Assembly: GCF_040954645.1 (NCBI RefSeq)
Contig: NC_092803.1
Location: 120,016,961-120,080,960 of the forward strand
Direction of reading: 5' to 3'
Origin: Diabrotica undecimpunctata
Lineage: Eukaryota; Arthropoda; Insecta; Coleoptera; Chrysomelidae
DNA: 64,000 nt
Part shown: piece after piece, positions 11,538-23,099 of the stretch
Numbering within the stretch: position 1 is the first letter of the stretch
Layout: every line of letters starts with the position of its first letter
Translations under genes and position numbers: made by a program
The notes under the pieces: generated by a model
Databases searched by the model: none
Told to the model about the DNA's origin: nothing
The model's input: only the letters and a program-made list of their open reading frames with translations

Positions 11538-11584
11538 ATTCGCTGACATGCATATTTCTGCCTCTTGGCTTCATCAGAGCGAAC
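11538..11584 (-). ncRNA. Minimal type I hammerhead ribozyme motif
   Basis: On the minus strand the core CTGATGA (11571-11577) is followed by a short helix II (GCC-AAGA-GGC), then GAAA, a very short helix III (TATGCATG) and the cleavage triplet GTC. Helix I pairs TTCGCT (before the core) with AGCGAA (after GTC): six Watson-Crick pairs plus a G-T. Predicted self-cleavage is after the C at 11545. All conserved core bases are present. The first helix II position is an A opposite A instead of the usual G-C, and helix III is about three pairs, as in minimal hammerheads of Penelope-like elements and retrozymes. No protein-coding partner was recognised within 1 kb. Confidence 0.75.
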
Positions 11585-12870
11585 TCACGGCAAGCTCTCC
11601 GATTTATATTTACATAAATATTTGAGTTCTTGAATCAGTAATGAATTAAATACTGGAATGGTAATTACATCAAGACTACTACTATACAGACTAGAGACTG
11701 TTGGAATTAACAGTAAAACATTCTGTAATTTTATGCTGAAACGAGCTTATCAGCCACTGAAATGTTTTGTGTGGTTCCTCTTGCTGTATAGCATATAAAT
11801 CAGAAAGATCAGTAAATCGGCATATTCTTACTAAACGAGATCAAATATTGCAACCATGAAAGAAAAAGTTGAAGGAAAAAAGAGTAGCAACACAATACGG
11901 TCTTTTACTTAAGAAATATGACTTGCTTCAGTGATGAATAAAAAATAAACTTCTTTAAACAATGTATGTTATACGTTACAATAATTCATTTGTATATTAC
12001 TTAAGCTGATCAAACAGTAAATCTTTATTAAGAAGGAATTACATAGTTATATATTAAACACATTGTATCACTTCAACTTCTTTAAATGTTGCAAAACTAT
12101 TTGGCAAGGTAAATTCGATTTAACCTTGATGCCAAGAATTTTAATACGGTCTATATATTCCTAGTACATGTATTTGAAAAAGTGCATTAATGTTTTTTAA
12201 CTCATTAAATATGATAAAACAGCTGAACATTTGTCAAGTATATGATTTGGATTTGATTCAAATAATCAATTAATTTTATGCTAATGATTAATTTAAGATA
12301 AGTTAAATTTTATGGTCGAAGATATTCCAAATTGGGCGTTATTGGGTTACTGCTACGCAGTATCCTAAGAAGTTTGGTCCACGCACCTGGAAAAGACTAA
12401 ATTTTTTAAGTCAAAGACGGAGAAACAGTTGCCATATTGGTCGCCAACCTAAATCGAGAAGGTTCTTATGAGGAAGAAGTAGAATAACAAAATTTCGAAC
12501 TTAACCTTTAGTAGTAAAAACTACAGATAATTTTACGCTGTTAACCATAAGGAAAGAATGTAGAAACAAACGAGTACCTCGTCTATCAGTAACAGACATT
12601 TGTATTACGTGCTGATTTTCAACAACTCAAATTGCAAATTTCTTAAATTAACAACACTCATATTTTCATTTGTCCAAAGAATTTTTACAAATAAGCATCT
12701 TGTCTACAATCTTTCATCTTTCGTACAATCCATAATAAACAAACACATCGAGGATAATGATACAAATCAACGAATCTTTTCCTTGAAGAAAAAGATATAG
12801 GTACATGCCCCTTACCCTTAAAATCCTCCAAACCATTGTTGGTACTCCAATTTGTCTACTAATTCCACTT
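11585..12870. other. No recognised gene
   Basis: The first part probably belongs to the element that carries the hammerhead motif, but no coding block is recognised. The remainder is AT-rich without family motifs. Confidence 0.4.
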
Positions 12871-12872
12871 TA

Positions 12873-13061
12873 TCATTCCACATAATCCAGTTTCATGTAA
12901 ATTGTCTTCCATATACGGTGGGAAATCCGGAATGGAAATCGATTTCGGGATTCACATAATGCGTAATCGTTTGGACATCGATGTTGGTATACACGTAATG
13001 CTTTTCTTGCACTACAATTACAAAAGCTATAGATGAAATGCATGCCAGCATACTCTTCCAT
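12873..13061 (-). pseudogene. Possible transposon-derived HTH fragment
   Basis: The 62-residue minus frame starts EEYAGMHFIYSFCNCSARKA. This resembles a helix-turn-helix domain (DUF4817-like, YxDMHFIYGxCNGNAxxAxxxY) found at the N-terminus of some insect transposon proteins. The second half does not fit well. It is a fragment without catalytic region. Confidence 0.4.
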
Positions 13062-13119
13062 TAAAAACTAATGACATATTCGCTGTTCGCAATACTAATT
13101 ATTCTACTATTATAATTTA

Positions 13120-13249
13120 ATATACCGTATCTGAATCTCAATAAACACGAATATGGGATCTGAATGACTTTTTTTGACAGGAAAGCATTAAGAAATGTCA
13201 TTCAGATCTCCCATATTCGTGTTTAATGATATTCAGATGCCGTATATTG
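13120..13249. repeat. Short foldback (MITE-like) element
   Basis: The left arm (about 13120-13168) and the reverse complement of the right arm (about 13196-13249) share ATAAACACGAATATGGGA or TAAACACGAATATGGGA and flanking TCTGAAT blocks over ~50 bp with few differences. A 27-base loop separates them. The edges are TATA-rich, compatible with a TA target, but no longer TSD is evident. Confidence 0.8.
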
Positions 13250-13855
13250 AATGGGTGAGACAGCATGATTCAAAATTATTAATTTAAAAAAATGGACTAA
13301 AAACCAACACGTTGAAGCTTTATAACTCAAAAACAATTGATTTATGAGTCTTGGGGCCCAAAGAATTTTAGATCAGCATGACCAAAGTTACCTCTGTGCA
13401 AAGTTTTAACCCATTTTATCTCAAACCACTTTTACATAAGAAAAGTTCCTGGTTGATTTATCATCGAATTGTTGACATTTATTATCAATGCTCGAAACTC
13501 AGTATTTTTCATTTTTTACACAACCACACGAGACATTCACTTTGGTGTCCTATTACAATTAGGCCAACTTACTGGTCGCTCTGTACTGTCATATTTAATT
13601 TATGAAAATGTAAGAACGATAAAGAACTATATAACCGTAAAAAAAATTATTCCGAATTGGTACAATATCTGTTTAGACCACATACTTGTCGAATAATCCT
13701 CTTCCAATTTATCGAAAACAACACAATGTGTAATATAAGAAAAAAGTTATAATAAAAAGATTTAGTTATAATAGGAATTATTTAGCACCGGTGGTTTCCT
13801 GGGACAAAACAACGCAACAAAAAACACTGCAGTCTTGGAGATAATGGTAGACCTC
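13250..13855. other. No recognised gene
   Basis: Two overlapping 75-codon plus frames (13378-13605, 13469-13696) carry no motif I recognise. Confidence 0.4.
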
Positions 13856-14286
13856 ATACATACATACATGTTACGGATGAAAACATGTTAGGATGTTTCG
13901 AAAGAAAAATACTAAGGCGCATCTATGGAGCGGTAAATGAAAATGGTGTCTGGAGAAGACGATACAACTTCGAACTCTATAGGATATACCAGGAACCAGA
14001 TATCGTAAAACACATAAAGATAGGACGTCTAAGGTGGGTAGGCCATGTTATGCGGATGGAGCAAACCGACCCAGCTAGAAAAACGCTCCTTGATAGACCT
14101 ATTGGTCAAAGAAGAAGAGGAAGACCCAGAACAAGATTCCTAGATAACATCGATGAAGACATGAGAAATATGGAAATACGTGCTTGGCGGAGGAAGGCGA
14201 TGGATAGGGACGACTGGAGAAAAATTCTTGGGGAGGCTAGGACCCACACAGGGTTGTAAAGCCAAAATGATGATGATACATACATA
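13856..14286 (+). mobile_element. LINE family D 3' fragment with 11-bp TSD
   Basis: The insert (13867-14275) opens with MLGCFERKILRRIYGAVNEN and continues RLRWVGHVMRME, RRRGRPRTRFLDNID and EARTHTGL before the stop at 14257-14259. This is the C-terminal part of a non-LTR retrotransposon polyprotein, downstream of the RT domain. The 124-codon frame is uninterrupted, so the copy is not very old. After the stop comes a short ATGATGATG tail. ATACATACATA occurs at 13856-13866 and 14276-14286. Because this motif is itself repetitive, the TSD could in part be chance. Confidence 0.8.
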
Positions 14287-14840
14287 ACCATGTCAGACAT
14301 ATTGTTCTAGAGGGTGCCTTTAGGCGTAACCGGTCTCAGTGTCTAAAACCGTGTTACCTTAATTAACAACTGGAGATTTTAAGGAATGGAAGATGGAACA
14401 ACGCAATCTTTGAAGATACTGACATTATAGATACAAAACAAGATTTAGAATTATCACTAAATGTTATCATAAACTAGTGTAAGTAAATACAAAAAAACGC
14501 ACATAACGTACGGGCGGCTGCCCGCATGTCTTTACCAGGTGTCACTGACGATGGTTTCATATAACCAAAAATGTTGATAAATTTTAAATACCTAATCAAC
14601 GTTGAATATGTTTACAAAAATATACCTTTTACACAAAGAATTTTTTATACTACCTTTTTATTTAATATGATACGTATGGTATACAGCTAACTACTGAAAA
14701 CTATTTCCGTGGTGACGTCAATACACTCACTTAATCTACTGGCTAAGCACAACAAAATAACTTTATTATGAATACCACACAACGAAGGATTTAAGCCTAC
14801 CTTTCGAACCTGATCAGTTAGCAAAAGTAGCTCTGAAATT
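14287..14840. other. No recognised gene
   Basis: No motif or element end recognised apart from the TSD arm at 14841-14851 that borders the next feature. Confidence 0.4.
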
Positions 14841-16648
14841 AAAAATAGATGGCTTCTTTTTTTGGTGCCTATTCGTTTCGAATGTTGGCGATCATTCTGG
14901 CTATAATCATTTTATTAACTGATGCTTTAAATAGATTAGTTGTTGTTGTAAAGAACTATTTCCTTAGGTTTTTAACCATGATATTCTTCTTCTCCCAATT
15001 CCTCGCTTTTCGAATACTTTGCCTTGAAGGATTATTTTCAGTAACCTGTATCTAGTGCCGTTTCTCATTATGTGTGCGAGATATTCTAACTTTTTCCTTT
15101 TAATCGTATACATCACTTCTCTTTCTTTCTCCATTCTTCATAGTACAGTCTTGTTGGTTATCTTGTCCGTCCATGATATCCTTAGGATTCTTCTGTACAG
15201 CTACATCTCGAAGGCTTCAAGTTTTTTTCTCCATCGCTTCAGTGGATGTCCAGGATTCAACTCTGTAATATATTATCAAGAAGATATAACATCGTAGGAG
15301 CCTTACTTTTATCTCCAGATTAAGGTTGTGGCTTTTAAAGAGTTTGGCCATGTTGTTGAATGCACTCCTAGCCTTCTCTATTCTACATTTTACTTCTTGT
15401 GAGTGATCCCATTGTTCATTTACTATTATTGTTCCAAGATAGGTAAGCTGTTTTACTCGGTCCACTGGTGTACTCTTGATATGCAGTTGGACATCTCTAA
15501 TGTTATTTTTGCTGATGACCATAAATTTAGTCTTTGATATGTTCACTTGTAGTCCAAATCTTTCACTTACTTCATTTACTTTGTTTATTAGTTGCTGAAA
15601 ACTGTTTAAACTGTCTGCAAAAATAACGCTGTCATCTACATAGCGAATGTTGTTTAGGCGTTCTGCATTTAAAAGGATTCCATGTTCGCAATTTTCCAAA
15701 GCTTCACTAAATATTTTCTCTGAATATAGGTTGAATAATATAGGTGAAAGTATACATCCTTGTCTAACGCCTTGCAGAATCTATATCGCTTCCGTCGGTT
15801 CATCTCCCAAGATTTGTTCTTATTGTGGCTGATTGGTTCCAGTATAAATTTTGTATTATAAATACACCGGTCTTTATCATCTATTTGGACTTTTGTTAGA
15901 ACATCCGTTATTTTTCGGTGCTGAACTGTGTCAAATGCTTTTTGGTAGTCCACAAAGCAGGTGTAGATATCGCAAGTCATATCTCTGCATCTTTGGAATA
16001 ATGCCTGTAGACTAAACAGTGCATCTCTCGTACCTACGCCTCTCATGAATTCAAACTGTATGTCTTGTATTCTCTCTTCGCATAGCTTGTATATTCTGCG
16101 ATGTATAATTTTAAGGAAAAGTTTTAGTGTATGGCTCATTAGACTTATTAGCCTATATTCTCCGCACTTTTTCGCTCCCTGTTTCATTGGTAACGTAATA
16201 AACTCTGAAACTAGCCAGTCTTTTGGAATATTGCTTGTGTCATAGATATTATTGAAGATTTTACATATTATTCGTAAAGATTATCAAGATGTTTAAGAAA
16301 TTCAGATTGTACTCCGTCTGGTCCTGGAGCTCTCCCTTCTTTTAGTAATATTATGGCTGCTCTTATTTCTGCCACTAGTATAGGTGGTCCTGTTTCCGTA
16401 GGTATTGGGGACTGGTTCTCTCTCTCATCAAAAAATAAATTTCGTACGTAATTTTTCCAGATATTATCAATACTCTCTTTGTCCACGATTACCTCTCCGT
16501 TGTCATTAACAAGTTTATTTAATCTTCTTCTTTTACATTTGCCTGTAATTTCTCTTACCTTTTTATGCACGTTGAAGTCGTCCTATTTACTTTGTAGAAT
16601 TTCGATTCCTTGACATTTTTTCTCCAGTAGATCCAGAAAAAATAGATG
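14841..16648 (-). mobile_element. LINE family A copy, 5'-truncated, with 11-bp TSD
   Basis: A 1786-bp insert (14852-16637) encodes, on the minus strand, an endonuclease-RT linker (HKKVREITGKCKRRRLNKLV), RT fingers (EGRAPGPDGVQSEFLKHL), the palm block TCFVDYQKAFDTV, the catalytic box RYVDDSVIFA and the C-terminal tail to IARMIANIRNE. Frameshifts and stops split it into at least four frames (16570-16268, 16187-15669, 15699-15217, and the tail). YVDD replaces the usual YADD. AAAAATAGATG borders both ends (14841-14851, 16638-16648). It is dead but recent enough to keep exact flanks. Confidence 0.9.
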
Positions 16649-18355
16649 TAGGGTATACAAAAAAGATCTTTCAGTTTGCAATATCAGCCAAACGACGACT
16701 GCTTTATTAACAATCTAAAACTATGATATAATCATACAACACATACTGTGTGAAACCTGTAAGAGTTGAAAAAACTTCTAGCAGATACGGTTTCAGCATC
16801 CAAAAATACTTATATATACAAAATATTTAAATTTTCCTCTGTTATTCTTCTTCAAAATGAACTACCAGTCTTATTTATGGCACAATTCTTGAAAAAAAAA
16901 CTTTAAAATAGTAGAATTTTATAACTAAAGAAGACAACACTAATTAATATTTCACTAGCAATAACCAGAAATCACTCTTAAACACAAAAGCAATAATATT
17001 TAATAAATGGCATTTACTTTACCATTAAAACGTATTCAGGTTCACGTTCATGTTTTATAGCTCTTTTCACTTGTTGTGAGTAGGCATAACAAATAAAATT
17101 ATAAATAGCAAGCAAAAAAGTCATTAGGGAATGACTAGATACACACGACACGACGGGTAGAAAGACTCTTGCAAATAAACTGTAAATCACATATTGAAAT
17201 TGAAATATTCTGCTATTGTTTACTGGATACATAATTGCAATATATTGGTAATATACTTTTGAAATGTAAAATATTAACAAACAATATATTATTATTTCAA
17301 AAGACATTTAAATAAAGTTGATATTTTAAAATATAATTTGTTATTTAAAAACCTTTACTTCGATCATATAGTTAAGTCATCTTTATATTATTATGTATGT
17401 ATGGCTCACTTAACGTGTGCATTCGGGCGAGTTTCAGATTGTAAAATGTCCCTTAAAGAACTGTCTGAGAAATATTAAATAAAATTAGTCATCCGAAATC
17501 ACGCGCCGTGAGTGGTGAAATGTAACCAAAGTCACGTGCCCATCATGAATTCTAGGAAATTTGTGAATTTTATCATTGCCAGCGTGTAAGAAAATGTTTG
17601 TTTGCTGGTCATTTTGCATTGTAACACTAGAATATTATATTTCTGCTTACAATAATATAAATAATACATTAAATCTAGTGTATAAAAATAAGCTTTCATT
17701 TACATTAAAAATGTGTGGACTCAGGATAATCGGAAGTCGACTATATACCTAAAGATCTAAAATACTAAAATTAGTACATTCTTGAATATTCAATTATTTA
17801 GTATGTCAATAGAAAAAATACTAGCAACCTCAGATGCTTGTTCGGTTTGTATGTACATAATGTCTTCTAAACACAAGCCAAAACGTGTTTATTTGGAATA
17901 AATTGTAGATCGAGTCATGCACTACATGAATCATGTTGTTACAAATACAATACTCCCCGCAATGTATTCTATGTATTGCGTCTACGGCAGTAAACAGAAC
18001 AAAACGCAATTTATTTCTGAGAAAAATTTAATTCTCTTATGTGTCAAATAACCGAGAAGTCTATTTAATAACGGAATTATTCAATGTCCAGACATTATCG
18101 AAAATTATAATGTACGAAATGTGTTTGAACAGCAAAATAAAGGCACAACAGATGAATCAACAGCTGAATCAGCAGATTGCTGCAACTACATAACGAAGCA
18201 AATACTTTCATTTTATAAGCTTCAATAAAAATAACGAATTTTAAATATTTTTGATGCTCTGATTTCAAAAATGACTTCTTTCTTTCATAGCAGTTTTTTT
18301 CTTTTGAATCGATTGTATAATTTTAACTTCGCTAGATATGCATAAAGGCACCTGG
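16649..18355. other. No recognised gene
   Basis: AT-rich. A 97-codon minus frame (17014-17307) shows hydrophobic runs but no family motif. No TIR or repeat was identified. Confidence 0.4.
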
Positions 18356-18359
18356 AAAT

Positions 18360-18965
18360 TACCAGACGGACTTAAAGTAAATATAGTAGAGGAAATGCGA
18401 ATTCTTAATCACTACTGGTTGAAAGATAAGGTAAGGGCAAGAATTCTAAACATTTAAAAAAGGAAATAGGTTCTAAACATGAACGATACAATGTAGAAGT
18501 ACTTAAAAATTCAAACAAAAATTGAGAATATCAACATCAAACTAGAAAACTAGACATAAATGAAATAAGAAAACATAAATGAAGAGTGGGAAGAGTTCAG
18601 AAACATCATGAAAGGAGCAGTTAAATTACTAGGCATGGAAGGTAAACAAAGAAGAACAAGTACGAATGACTGTGTTCACGAAAAATTCAAAAAGCATAGG
18701 AGGAATATAAATAACTGCGTAAGGAAGAAAAATAAATCCACAGCACAAAGAAGAGAAAAAATATGAACAAAGAACTTCAAGAGCTACAAGATAGCCAATA
18801 GAGGCAAGGAAATTTTACTGGGGGAAAAAAACTTTACGAAAAAAAGTGAACAAAAGCAAGAAAGAATTCAAACAAGAGAAAAGAAGAGATAAGGAGGTAA
18901 TATATTGACAGAAAAGCAAGAAAAACTAAGAAGATGGAATTCCTGAATGCAACCGAAAATGTTTT
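18360..18965 (+). pseudogene. LINE linker region relic (RTE-like)
   Basis: Read with shifts, the plus strand gives SDHYWLKDKVRARIL, EEWEEFRNIMKGAVKLLGME, a basic RRNINN/RKKNKS region and LTEKQEKLRRWN. This is the order seen between the endonuclease and the reverse transcriptase of RTE-like elements (SDHxLV, a Lys/Arg-rich linker, then LTEKQExLERW). No RT catalytic block follows. Stops and shifts are frequent. Confidence 0.6.
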
Positions 18966-20182
18966 AGATTATATTGATATACTAGATTTTTAATTATGTG
19001 TTCTTACTGTATGCCATACGCTAAATAAAAAGTAAATTCTCCGCTACTGACACGCTTCTTGCTAGAACTCATATGGACAGCTAATTACGCAATAACTTAA
19101 AAAATCACGCGTATGACTCATTTCATTATTTCTTTGCTGGTGTTATAGGAGAAAATGAATAGCGTAACTCTGATGTAGATGTCAGTTTAGAAAGCAATAA
19201 ATGTACTAGCAAAGTAAATTGCAAATACATAGGTCCAAAGGTGTTTTCAAACTCGATCAAAACAATATTAAATGATTAACTAGTTCCTCCTCATATGGGA
19301 ACATTATGAACTGCTATATCGAAACCGTAGGAAGAGTATAATAAAGCTATTGCTCTTGTCTAAACTATAAAAGGAGGTTGTAACACGTATGACGCGACTA
19401 TAGCTAAGAGTTTATCCGTTTTAAGATACGTAATGCAACACCTGAGAGATTACTAGTTGAGAAAATAAATAATTTTGTAACGTTATAAACGTTACATCTT
19501 TATTAATTTATTATTTAAATAATTATTTTATTCTAATTTCTTTATTAATTTATCAATTACTTTACCTTAAGTTTCTTTATTACTATTTTTTTTTTTCAAA
19601 AAGTAGTTGGCACCCTGTCCTTCTCTTTCTTTCCGGTAGAATAAATATTCGCCCTCTCTCTTTATGTCCGCTAGTAAATATTCTGTTCTATGTTGACAGA
19701 AGATCTAATTCCATCATAGGCATACGTCCTATGACATCATTGCTAACTTCATTGCAGTCCCTTCCTACTTTCTGTCGAATCACCTTTCATGGTATTATTA
19801 TTTTTTGTCAGTAATTGAAATTTATAAAAGAAGACAAAAATTCTTATAAGGTTCATTTTATCGTCAGCAGAACTCTCCTGCGGTGAGTACTTTCATTGTA
19901 ATATATATTCTATAATTCTGACAGCATTTTCAATATCTCACTTCTTTCGAAACCACGTTTTCAATTTTATGAATGTAGGAATCTAACAAAATTTAGCTAG
20001 TTTTAATAATAATTATTATTGTTATAGTCATTGTATTTTAGTTTATTGGCTTTATTGGAGATTTTATGAAATATGTTTATCATGTATCATAATATGTTTA
20101 ATATGTTTATGTGATATCACTAAATATTTTATGGAATAACTACAGCTGTTAGTAAGACCTACTCACATGCTTTGGAGCCGAC
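18966..20182. other. No recognised gene; hairpin and promoter-like bits
   Basis: A perfect short palindrome GTAACGTT-ATA-AACGTTAC lies at 19477-19495. TATAAAAG near 19815 is followed about 60 bp later by a GGTGAGTAC splice-donor-like site, which could be the 5' end of an old element. An AGTTGGCACCC site lies near 19605. No coding sequence was found. Confidence 0.4.
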
Positions 20183-20407
20183 AACAGGACCTATAGAGTA
20201 CTACAACTGATCGTTCAAGGGAAAATAGACAGCAGAAGGGGTCCAGGGAGGAGAAGACACTCGTGGCTCCAAAACTTGCGGCAATGGTTCGGATTGTCAT
20301 CTGCTGAACTATTCAGATCTGCCGTAAACAAAGTCGGAATAGCCATGTTGATTGCCAACGTTCGGAACGGACAAGGCACATGAAGAAGAAGAAGAAGAAC
20401 AGGACCT
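20183..20407 (+). mobile_element. LINE family A tail with 10-bp TSD
   Basis: A 205-bp insert (20193-20397) carries only the last ~60 codons of family A: VQGKIDSRRGPGRRRHSWLQ, NLRQWF, ELFRSAVNK, MLIANVRNGQGT then stop and a (GAA)n tail. The target AACAGGACCT is duplicated perfectly (20183-20192, 20398-20407). The frame is open to its natural stop, so this is one of the younger copies. Confidence 0.9.
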
Positions 20408-20879
20408 GCCCACATAATCTGCAGGCAACACATTTATTTAGAAGCAAGCAGCCCATCGATGCCATAATAAGTATCATTTAAATTTGTGTACTGTAAAGCA
20501 TTAGGCAGAGTTGTTTTTGCTATTTAAGTACGTTTTATGTGTTAAATAAACATGATTAGTCAAATAATTGTTTTATTTGCTACCAGATAAGGGTTCATTG
20601 CTTAATTCTTAGTTTAAGACAAGACGAATTCACACTTGAGAGACTGAGCTAGGCGAAGCATAGACGATAAGCTCCCGAGGTTGATTTAGGTATTATTTTT
20701 ATAATAGTATTTTAATTCTCTTTGGTAACAACTAACAAAAGACACAAGCCACAAAAATACTAACAAAACCCAAAAAAGCGGAACGGCCTTTGAGCGCCGA
20801 GTCACCGATCTGGGCCTAACCCGGAGCGGGGACTCGGCTCTCGAGCAAGCAATACAGTTCGATGATAAGTCACTAGAGA
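20408..20879. other. No recognised gene
   Basis: A G+C-rich part (about 20770-20860) was considered for a tRNA or rRNA origin but fits neither. Confidence 0.4.
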
Positions 20880-21020
20880 TAGCGGGACTAATTTGAAGTC
20901 CCTATAGCGCATCAGCGTGCTATCGGTGGGTGGAGGATGGTCTGGAGCCTTGGGACGGGGTTTAGTGGTTCCTGATTACACAAGCTAATCGCCCTCGCCT
21001 CAATGAATTGTGGCACCTGA
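20880..21020 (+). repeat. Dispersed repeat, copy 1
   Basis: This ~140-bp segment aligns by eye with 52146-52285 in the same orientation. Shared phrases include GGATGGTCTGGAGC, TCAATGAATTGT and the spacing between them. It is probably the untranslated end of a retroelement. The family is not identified. Confidence 0.65.
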
Positions 21021-22115
21021 ATATACATGAAAAATGCATATTTCTTCCGGTGCATTCTCATCAATTCGAAGCCATAAGATTGCTAAAAAAATCAACAATT
21101 ATGGGAGTAAGGGTTGTAAGTATAGATGTTTTTGGTTTAGTGTCATATTTTGGAGAATTTAAATAAGCGTTTCATGCTGTACCAAGTTAAATGCTCTTTA
21201 AACTTATTTTAAAAAGACAATAAAAATAAATTCTAAATTAAAAACCGAAAGGAAGAAGTGGAGGATGCCTCTTGAAATATTGAAGACACGATTGATGCTG
21301 CAACAGGCCACAAATTACCAGACCCGGGAATTATAAAGTAGGATACGTATTTCAACGAAACGGCCTTCAAAAGTATACAATCAGTACAAGGCACAAATTA
21401 AATTAAGTTATTTAAACCTTCGTAAGATACATAGACAATATATTCGTTGCCAGATCATTTTCAGAATATAAAAAAACACAAAATAACTAAAAATGGAAGA
21501 AACTTGTAAGGAAAATTTATGATACCACTCTACCTATACAATAAGAAACAAAATATTTCCAGTGATTGTAACAGCATCTTTTGTAATAGAAATCATTATA
21601 GTTCTTATACCGAATCACCTGCCTAAAATGTTTGTTATTTCACAAACTAACAATGTCGAATCGCATTGGAATCCATTATGTAATCAAAGAAATTAGTTAT
21701 TACCTAATCCCCGCTATTATACGACAACAAAAACTTCTGGGCACGTTCTCGTGATTAAGTGTTACAGCTATTTCCTCTCGTTTAGGAGAAACTAGTGCAA
21801 ATATCAATTAACAAACAAACGATATTTCCTGTCAGTAAAATGTTAAACGGTTTTGCGATTTTCTTGAATGGATTTTTATCTGGGAGTGTGGTTTGGTGAT
21901 CCGTATGGAATGAGTTTATTTAGACTCGGCCCAGTTACAATTATAGATACACTCGATGACGTCACAACAGTTAAGTTTGTGTAGTAAAGAATAATATGTA
22001 GTAACATGCATAAGTTTTATCCGTATGTATCATTCATTACTCCTGCGGAATTTTTAAAGGAACAATATATCTGCATCACTTACAAACAATACATAGGTCG
22101 CACGAAAAAAAAATT
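21021..22115. other. No recognised gene
   Basis: Contains GATACGTATTTC at ~21341, a phrase also present in the palindrome arms, and a perfect CRE-like TGACGTCA at 21957-21964 whose relevance is unknown. No coding motif. Confidence 0.4.
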
Positions 22116-22117
22116 TT

Positions 22118-22290
22118 ATCATCATCATCAATGGCTCCACAGCCCAGATTAGGCCTTGGCCTGTTCAATTAATCCTTTCCATTCATTCCGATTTCTAGCT
22201 TTCGTTTTCCAGTTCTCTCAACTCCTTCTGTACTTGGTACATATAACGCATTTTTAGCCGCCCCTTTGGTCGCTTTCCCACCATTTATTC
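22118..22290 (-). pseudogene. LINE family D tail relic
   Basis: The minus strand, with shifts, ends in KARNRNEWKGLIEQAKA and SGLWSH, followed by a (GAT)n tail (ATCATCATCATC on the plus strand at 22119-22130). This matches the C-terminus and simple-sequence tail of family D-like LINEs. Only about 50 codons are visible. Confidence 0.55.
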
Positions 22291-23099
22291 TTGACTTATT
22301 ATTCTTCCCGATTCATCCCTATCCATCTCAATATGCCAAGCTGTGTCAACTTTACCACATGATCTCCGTAGGCTTGATACATTTCGAAATTGTACTGTAT
22401 ATCGTTCAAAAAAATAATATTTGCGCTACACCAAATCGTTACTTCTGGTCATTCAATTTGTGGTGTTGGTCCCTTCTTGGAAAAGATTTTTGTGATAAAG
22501 CACCCCTAGGCAGCTTAAGAATGGCCTGCCATAATGATAAGTACTTGCACCCTCGTTATTTAGGATTTATACATAAAAACAAGATCAACAAAATTTTGAC
22601 TTTGACGAAAACTGGGCTCAACGTATCAAAAAAAAGTTATAGAAGAAGCCGAAGATTATGATTTCGAAAATGGGGATGGCTTAAATTGATAGTGATGATT
22701 ATCGTTCCTTGTAACTATTGATTTAGATATGATTCCCCTCCATATGACATGCTCAACATCAAGGAAATAAACCTGATTTACCAGTTCCTTAGGGAGGCAG
22801 GATAACAGTACTAATGTTGGATGTTATATTGTTTAAAATATTCTACTAAATAAAATATTCTAAAAAATGTAACTTTATTATCAATATTAATTCATCTGTT
22901 TGGTAGTACATGATAAAAATTGTGACAATTGAAAACTTGGTCTAGAAAAAGTAAAAAATAAAATGGTCTAAAACACGTTTGAGAGCTTTGGGTTACTTTT
23001 GTAACATACGAGTATAGGAGAGATATTTATCAGTAGATCTGTTCATTCCTAATCCTATAAATTAATTCGAAAATATAGCAAATCGCACGATCTTGGAGG
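22291..23099. other. No recognised gene
   Basis: A 131-codon plus frame (22266-22661) overlaps the LINE tail antisense and continues beyond it. It shows no family motif and I do not treat it as a gene. Confidence 0.4.

Noticed and set aside
16268..16570. Separate small genes at 15217-15699, 15669-16187 and 16268-16570
   Set aside because: All three are consecutive parts of one frameshifted LINE bounded by an 11-bp TSD.
20760..21010. G+C-rich stretch as a possible tRNA or rRNA fragment
   Set aside because: No cloverleaf, no B-box-like GGTTCGAATCC, and it matches another dispersed repeat instead.
21957..21964. TGACGTCA as a functional cAMP response element
   Set aside because: A single 8-bp match with no promoter or gene beside it is not evidence of function.
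22266..22661. 131-codon plus frame as a host gene
   Set aside because: Its start overlaps a LINE tail in antisense, there is no family motif, and composition resembles the surrounding non-coding DNA.
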